DNA from: Pseudomonadota bacterium
Lineage (GTDB): Bacteria > Pseudomonadota > Alphaproteobacteria > Rhizobiales > Rhizobiaceae
Assembly (NCBI GenBank): GCA_023416545.1
Contig: JAEZHO010000094.1
Coordinates: 1 to 9,977 of the forward strand
DNA length: 9,977 nucleotides
Direction of reading: 5' to 3'
The position numbers were made by a program, and so were the translations under genes. Within the stretch, counting starts at the first letter, position 1; each line of letters starts with the position of its first letter. The notes beneath the pieces are model-generated. The model searched no databases. It was given only the letters and a program-made list of their open reading frames with translations, and was not told where the DNA came from. Positions 6,352-9,977 of this stretch are shown in pieces.

Positions 6352-6921
6352 ATGACGCAAGACCATGGACGAGGCGAAAAGCCGCCCTTTTCCTACCCGG
6401 TGCGGGTAGGCCACATTTCCGCCAATGCGGTCTCCGTCCACGTCGAGGCCGCGCCGCGCGAGCTGAAGGCCCTCGCGGACCTCTGGAACGTGCTGGACGT
6501 CAAGTCGCTGAAGGCCGACCTGCAGATCGCCCGCTGGAAGAAGGATGGCGTGCGCATCAAGGGCCGCGTCGAGGCGGCGATCGAGCAGGCCTGCGTCGTC
6601 ACGCTGGAACCGGTGGTCTCGCAGATCGACGAGACCTTCGAGCAGGTCTTCGTTCCGGAAGGATCGAAGCTCGCCCGCGTCGTGCTGGGCGACTCGGCCG
6701 AAATGGTCCTCGATCCCGAGGGCCCGGACCTGCCCGAGACCTTCGTCGGCGACACGATCGACGCCGGCGAGGTGGTTGCCGAGGCCGTGGCGCTCGCCAT
6801 CGATCCCTATCCCCGCAAGCCCACCATCGAGTTCCAGGCGCATATCGAAAGCGATGCGTCGAAGGACGAAGCCAAGCCTTCTCCCTTTGCCGTCCTCAAG
6901 GACTGGAAAAAGCAGGACTAG
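6352..6921 (+). CDS. DUF177 (YceD) family protein
   Basis: This 189-residue soluble protein belongs to the DUF177/YceD family. Plant members have been linked to 23S rRNA accumulation, and in E. coli yceD precedes rpmF, plsX and fabH. Family-like features are FSYPVRVGHISANAVSVHVEA near the N-terminus, LKADLQIARWKKDGVRIKG in the middle, the segment around QACVVTLEPV with a lone Cys, and a conserved acidic C-terminal stretch (AEMVLDPEGPDLPE, then VAEAVALAIDPYPRK). The start at 6352 follows GTGAGGAA; that GTGAGG also holds the stop of the preceding gene, suggesting coupled translation. A start at 6310 would overlap the chaperone gene and is not favoured. No rpmF lies between it and plsX, unlike in enterics. 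The molecular role is unknown. Confidence 0.92.
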   Translation: MTQDHGRGEKPPFSYPVRVGHISANAVSVHVEAAPRELKALADLWNVLDVKSLKADLQIARWKKDGVRIKGRVEAAIEQACVVTLEPVVSQIDETFEQVFVPEGSKLARVVLGDSAEMVLDPEGPDLPETFVGDTIDAGEVVAEAVALAIDPYPRKPTIEFQAHIESDASKDEAKPSPFAVLKDWKKQD

Positions 6922-6931
6922 GATGGAAATC

Positions 6932-6981
6932 GCCTCGATTGGGTTGTAAGCACCTCCAGAACCATTATTTTGGCCTCGATT
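6932..6981 (+). promoter_or_regulatory. Paired GCCTCGATT repeats ahead of plsX
   Basis: The 94-bp gap between the DUF177 gene and plsX holds the 9-bp sequence GCCTCGATT twice, at 6932-6940 and 6973-6981, 41 bp apart. TTGTAA (6944-6949) and ATTATT (6963-6968) between the copies are weak promoter-like hexamers. The spacing of about four helical turns would put two binding sites on the same DNA face. Regulation here is inferred only. Confidence 0.25.
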
Positions 6982-7015
6982 TTCGCCGGGTGGCGAGCAA
7001 AAGGACAAGGGACGC

Positions 7016-8062
7016 GTGATCAGAATTTCTGTTGATGTCATGGGAGGCGATTTCGGCCCCAAAGTGGTCATCGCCGGCATAGCCAAGGCATTGGAACGGC
7101 ACCCCGACGTCACTTTCGTCCTCTACGGGCTGAGCGCCGAATGCGAACCCTACCTCCAGAAGTTTCCAAAACTGCGTGAACGGTCGGTCTTCCACGACTG
7201 CGAACTGGCGGTCGCGATGGACGAGAAGCCGAGCCAGGCCCTGCGCCGCGGCCGCTACGTCTCGACCATGTGGCGGGCGATCGAGGCGGTGAAGCACGGC
7301 GAGGCGGATGTTGCCGTCTCCGCGGGCAATACCGGTGCGCTGATGGCGATGGCGAAGTTCTGCCTGCGCACCATGGCGCATGTCGAGCGTCCGGCGATCG
7401 CCGGCATCTGGCCGACGCTGAAGGGCGAGAGCATCGTTCTCGACATCGGCGCGACGATCGGTGCCGATGCGCAGCAGTTGATGGATTTCGCGCTGATGGG
7501 CGGGGCCATGGCCCGTGCCCTGTTCGAGACGGACCGTCCGACCGTCGGCCTCCTTAATGTCGGCGTCGAGGAGGTCAAGGGCCTCGAGGAAGTCAAGGAA
7601 GCAGGGCGGCTGATCCGCGACGCCAACCTTGCGACGATCGCCTATCACGGCTTCGTCGAGGGTGACGACATCAGCAAGGGCACCGTGGACGTCGTCGTGA
7701 CCGAGGGCTTCACCGGCAATATCGCGCTCAAGGCGGCCGAGGGAACGGCCCGCCAGATCGCGCAACTCTTGCGCGACGCCATGTCGCGTACGTTCCTTGC
7801 CAAGATGGGATATCTGCTGGCGAAGAGCGCCTTCGACCTGCTGCGGGAGAAGATGGACCCGCGCAAGGTCAATGGCGGCGTCTTCCTCGGCCTCAACGGC
7901 ATCGTCATCAAGAGCCACGGCGGCACCGATGCCGAAGGGTTCGCGGCGGCGATCGACGTCGGCTACGACATGGCCCGCAACCGGCTGACCGAGAAGATCG
8001 CCGAGGACTTGAGAATCTATCACGCCCGCCACCAGCCGCCGGCTGGCCCCGAGGCAGCCTGA
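7016..8062 (+). CDS. plsX: Phosphate acyltransferase PlsX
   Basis: PlsX makes acyl-phosphate from acyl-ACP and inorganic phosphate. PlsY then uses acyl-phosphate to acylate glycerol-3-phosphate, the first step of phospholipid synthesis. PlsX is peripheral to the inner membrane. The 348-residue product has the expected length and motifs: ISVDVMGGDFGP (4-15), AVSAGNTGALMA (100-111), RPAIAGIWP (125-133), LDIGATIGADAQQLMDFA (142-159), GLLNVGVEEVKG (178-189), the VDVVVTEGFTGNIALKA block (224-240) and LGLNGIVIKSHGGTD (291-305). Translation starts with GTG at 7016, five bases after AAGGACAAGG (7001-7010), and gives the family-typical MIRISVDVMGG. It is followed 18 bp later by fabH, so the two are probably co-transcribed. 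Confidence 0.98.
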   Translation: MIRISVDVMGGDFGPKVVIAGIAKALERHPDVTFVLYGLSAECEPYLQKFPKLRERSVFHDCELAVAMDEKPSQALRRGRYVSTMWRAIEAVKHGEADVAVSAGNTGALMAMAKFCLRTMAHVERPAIAGIWPTLKGESIVLDIGATIGADAQQLMDFALMGGAMARALFETDRPTVGLLNVGVEEVKGLEEVKEAGRLIRDANLATIAYHGFVEGDDISKGTVDVVVTEGFTGNIALKAAEGTARQIAQLLRDAMSRTFLAKMGYLLAKSAFDLLREKMDPRKVNGGVFLGLNGIVIKSHGGTDAEGFAAAIDVGYDMARNRLTEKIAEDLRIYHARHQPPAGPEAA

Positions 8063-8080
8063 CGACAGGATGAAAATAGC

Positions 8081-9052
8081 ATGATCCGTTCAGTGGTTCG
8101 CGGCTACGGTGCCGCACTGCCCAAGCGCGTGGTCCCCAATCTCGAACTGGAAGGTGTCGTCGAGACCTCCGACGAATGGATTGTCCAGCGTACCGGGATT
8201 CGCCAGCGCTACATTGCGGGCGAGGGGGAGACGACGGCCTCGCTCGGCGAGGCGGCAGCACGCGCCGCCCTTGAAAAGGCGGGCCTGACCCCGGCCGACA
8301 TCGACCTGATCGTCGTCGCGACCTCGACCCCGGACAACACGTTTCCGGCCACCGCCGTGAACATCCAGAACCGTCTCGGCATGACCCACGGCTTCGCCTT
8401 CGACATGCAGGCGGTCTGTTCGGGCTTCGTCTATGCGATGGCGACGGCGGACATGTATATCCGCGGCGGCATGGCGAAGCGGGTCCTGGTGATCGGCGCG
8501 GAAACCTTTTCGCGCATCCTCGACTGGAAGGACCGCACCACCTGCGTGCTCTTCGGCGACGGTGCCGGCGCGCTCGTGCTGGAGGCGGCGGAAGGCGAGG
8601 GCACGATCGCCGATCGCGGCATCCTGACCTCGCATCTGCGCTCCGACGGAAGCCACAAGGAAAAGCTCTATGTGGATGGCGGCCCATCGACGACGGGCAC
8701 TGTCGGCCATCTTCGGATGGAAGGCCGCGAGGTCTTCAAGCACGCCGTCGGGATGATCACCGACGTCATCGAGGCGGCCTTCGATGCCACCGGCACCACC
8801 GCGGAGGACCTGGACTGGCTCGTGCCGCACCAGGCGAACCGCCGCATCATCGACGGCTCGGCAAAGAAGCTCGGCATCCCGCCCGAAAAGGTCGTGGTGA
8901 CCGTCGACCTGCACGGCAATACCTCGGCTGCGTCCATACCGCTGGCGCTCTCCGTCGCGCTCGACGACGGGCGCATCAAGAAGGGCGACCTGGTCATGCT
9001 CGAAGCCATGGGCGGCGGTTTCACCTGGGGAGCGGTGCTGCTCCGCTGGTAG
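8081..9052 (+). CDS. fabH: 3-oxoacyl-ACP synthase III (KAS III)
   Basis: FabH starts fatty-acid synthesis by condensing acetyl-CoA with malonyl-ACP to give acetoacetyl-ACP. The 323-residue product has the thiolase fold and a complete catalytic triad: Cys113 in DMQAVCSGF (108-116), His250 in LVPHQANRRI (247-256) and Asn280 in DLHGNTSAASIP (277-288). Other landmarks are SDEWIVQRTGI (30-40), typical of KAS III, the VLFGDGAGALVLE block (156-168) and the C-terminal EAMGGGFTWG. The ATG at 8081 is preceded by AGGATG about ten bases upstream and lies 18 bp after plsX. The plsX-fabH pair is widely conserved, linking initiation of acyl chains to phospholipid synthesis. Confidence 0.99.
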   Translation: MIRSVVRGYGAALPKRVVPNLELEGVVETSDEWIVQRTGIRQRYIAGEGETTASLGEAAARAALEKAGLTPADIDLIVVATSTPDNTFPATAVNIQNRLGMTHGFAFDMQAVCSGFVYAMATADMYIRGGMAKRVLVIGAETFSRILDWKDRTTCVLFGDGAGALVLEAAEGEGTIADRGILTSHLRSDGSHKEKLYVDGGPSTTGTVGHLRMEGREVFKHAVGMITDVIEAAFDATGTTAEDLDWLVPHQANRRIIDGSAKKLGIPPEKVVVTVDLHGNTSAASIPLALSVALDDGRIKKGDLVMLEAMGGGFTWGAVLLRW

Positions 9053-9113
9053 CGCCCTTTCTGCCGTGTGTCATTTCAGGACATCGGTCGAAGCTGCTGA
9101 TTTTTCAGTAGTG

Positions 9114-9142
9114 CTTGACCCTGCGGCTTAACCAAAATACTC
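9114..9142 (+). promoter_or_regulatory. Promoter of ihfA
   Basis: CTTGAC at 9114-9119 is a perfect match to the rhizobial -35 box. After 17 bases comes ATACTC (9137-9142), or AATACT at 16 bases, as the -10. Transcription would start near 9150, leaving a leader of about 30 bases before the ihfA ATG. A hairpin (about 9094-9111, stem TGCTGA/TCAGTA with a TTTT loop) abuts the -35 box. It could be the end of the fabH message or a protein-binding dyad. Confidence 0.65.
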
Positions 9143-9181
9143 TCTTAGCGCTTTCAGACGATAGTGGACTGGGCGGGGATC

Positions 9182-9520
9182 ATGGCCGGAAAAACAGTGA
9201 CACGGGCAGATCTGGCTGAATCGGTTTTCCGTAAGGTCGGTCTTTCTCGAACTGAATCCGCCGAGCTGGTGGAAACCATCATCGACGAGATCTGCAACGC
9301 CATCGTCCGCGGCGAAACGGTGAAGCTTTCCTCGTTCGCCACCTTCCAGGTCCGCTCCAAGAACGAGCGCATCGGCCGCAATCCGAAGACCGGGGAGGAG
9401 GTTCCGATCTCGCCCCGCCGGGTGATGACCTTCAAGGCCTCCAACGTCCTCAAGCAGCGCATCCTGCGCGCCCACAACATGCGCAAGCTGAAGCAGAAGC
9501 CGCCCGTTCCGGCCGCCTGA
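9182..9520 (+). CDS. ihfA: Integration host factor subunit alpha
   Basis: IhfA pairs with IhfB to form IHF, a nucleoid protein that bends DNA sharply at specific sites and acts in transcription, replication and recombination. The 112-residue product shows the HU/IHF fold: helices with TVTRADLAESVFRKVGLSR (5-23), the VKLSSFATFQVR segment (47-58), and the DNA-inserting arm IGRNPKTGEEVPI (64-76) with the intercalating Pro68. RRVMTFKASNVLKQRI (79-94) is the conserved C-terminal part, followed by a basic tail with two prolines. The ATG at 9182 is preceded by GGCGGGGA. A GTG at 9164 in the same frame would add six unlikely residues. The alpha rather than beta subunit is inferred from overall similarity to rhizobial IhfA and from the merR neighbour. 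Confidence 0.97.
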   Translation: MAGKTVTRADLAESVFRKVGLSRTESAELVETIIDEICNAIVRGETVKLSSFATFQVRSKNERIGRNPKTGEEVPISPRRVMTFKASNVLKQRILRAHNMRKLKQKPPVPAA

Positions 9521-9551
9521 TACATTCAGCTGTTCAAATCTTCCATACGTG

Positions 9552-9580
9552 CTTGAATTCTGGCGCATAGAGCGCTGAAA
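9552..9580 (+). promoter_or_regulatory. Possible promoter of the merR-type gene
   Basis: CTTGAA at 9552-9557 and CTGAAA at 9575-9580, with a 17-bp spacer, resemble a weak rhizobial promoter in the 142-bp gap between ihfA and the MerR-type gene. No terminator is visible after ihfA, so readthrough transcription is equally possible. Confidence 0.3.
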
Positions 9581-9632
9581 TAACGACGATTCGTGACTTG
9601 CCGGCATTCCTCGCCCCGGTGGGCGGACCGCG

Positions 9633-9645
9633 AAGCATCATGCTT
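9633..9645. promoter_or_regulatory. Palindrome ahead of the MerR-type gene
   Basis: AAGCATCATGCTT is a perfect inverted repeat of 6-bp arms around a central C, ending 17 bases before the GTG start. MerR-family proteins bind dyads and often control their own genes, so it could be an operator. As RNA it could form a small stem beside the ribosome-binding site. Confidence 0.3.
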
Positions 9646-9662
9646 GCCTGTGGGAGATTGAG

Positions 9663-9977
9663 GTGGACAAGAGCCCGGACGCTTTCCGCACCATCAGCGA
9701 GGTCGCCGAAGATCTCGACCTGCCGCAGCACGTGCTGCGCTTCTGGGAGACGCGCTTTCCGCAGATCAAGCCGATGAAGAGGGGCGGCGGGCGCCGCTAC
9801 TACCGGCCGGAAGACGTCGACCTCCTGAAGGGCATCCGCCACCTCCTCTGCGACCACGGCTACACGATCAAGGGCGTCCAGAAGCTCCTGAAGACCAACG
9901 GCAACAAGTTCGTCGCGGCGATCGCCTCCGGCGACCTCGCGGCGATGGATGCCCTCATGGCGGCCGGCAGCGACAAG
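9663..9977 (+). CDS. MerR family transcriptional regulator (3' end outside window)
   Basis: The first 105 residues of a DNA-binding regulator are visible; the frame is still open at the window end. It begins with GTG after GGGAGATTGAG. Residues 9-77 form a MerR-type winged helix-turn-helix: RTISEVAEDLDLPQHVLRFW (9-28), ETRFPQIKPMKRGGGRRYY (29-47) and RPEDVDLLKGIRHLLCDHGY (48-67), then TIKGVQKLLK. The RFWE...RRYYRPEDV pattern is the hallmark of the family. The effector domain lies mostly outside the window. In rhizobia a MerR-type gene of this kind commonly follows ihfA. Its ligand and targets cannot be inferred from what is visible. Confidence 0.92.
   Translation, partial: MDKSPDAFRTISEVAEDLDLPQHVLRFWETRFPQIKPMKRGGGRRYYRPEDVDLLKGIRHLLCDHGYTIKGVQKLLKTNGNKFVAAIASGDLAAMDALMAAGSDK

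Overview
The window is a conserved housekeeping stretch of a GC-rich alphaproteobacterial chromosome, most likely from the Rhizobiaceae (Rhizobium/Sinorhizobium/Shinella type). This rests on gene order and protein similarity recalled from memory: ribH-nusB-MFS-hppA, a lone OmlA/BamE-like lipoprotein on the other strand, then CBP3-type chaperone-DUF177-plsX-fabH-ihfA-merR. I see no transposase, phage gene, CRISPR array, tRNA or rRNA. All eleven protein genes are intact except the last, which is cut by the window end.

Layout. Positions 1-538 carry no credible gene. They hold strong inverted repeats that look like a structured RNA or a long leader ahead of ribH. ribH, nusB and an MFS permease follow with almost no spacing (539-2727) and probably form one transcription unit, the tail of a riboflavin operon whose earlier genes would lie upstream. 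hppA (2870-5008) has its own leader, with a putative promoter and a stem-loop. A strong terminator at 5027-5060 separates it from the convergent lipoprotein gene (5565-5080, minus). After a 242-bp divergent intergenic region come the CBP3-type chaperone gene and the DUF177 gene (5808-6921), then plsX and fabH (7016-9052). ihfA follows behind a recognisable CTTGAC promoter, and finally a MerR-type regulator opens at 9663 and runs off the end.

How the genes fit together. RibH makes the riboflavin precursor lumazine, and NusB takes part in rRNA antitermination. HppA couples pyrophosphate hydrolysis to proton pumping; its Lys467 marks the K+-independent class. The minus-strand lipoprotein probably serves outer-membrane protein assembly, and the CBP3-type protein serves cytochrome bc1 assembly. 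PlsX and FabH begin phospholipid and fatty-acid synthesis. DUF177 (YceD) sits beside plsX as in many proteobacteria, but the ribosomal protein gene rpmF that separates them in enterics is absent. IhfA is the alpha subunit of a nucleoid protein.

I did not find a clear new multi-gene system. The part least explained by known genes is the structured non-coding region at 1-538. It does not match the FMN riboswitch, cobalamin riboswitch, tmRNA, RNase P RNA or SRP RNA motifs that I looked for by eye.
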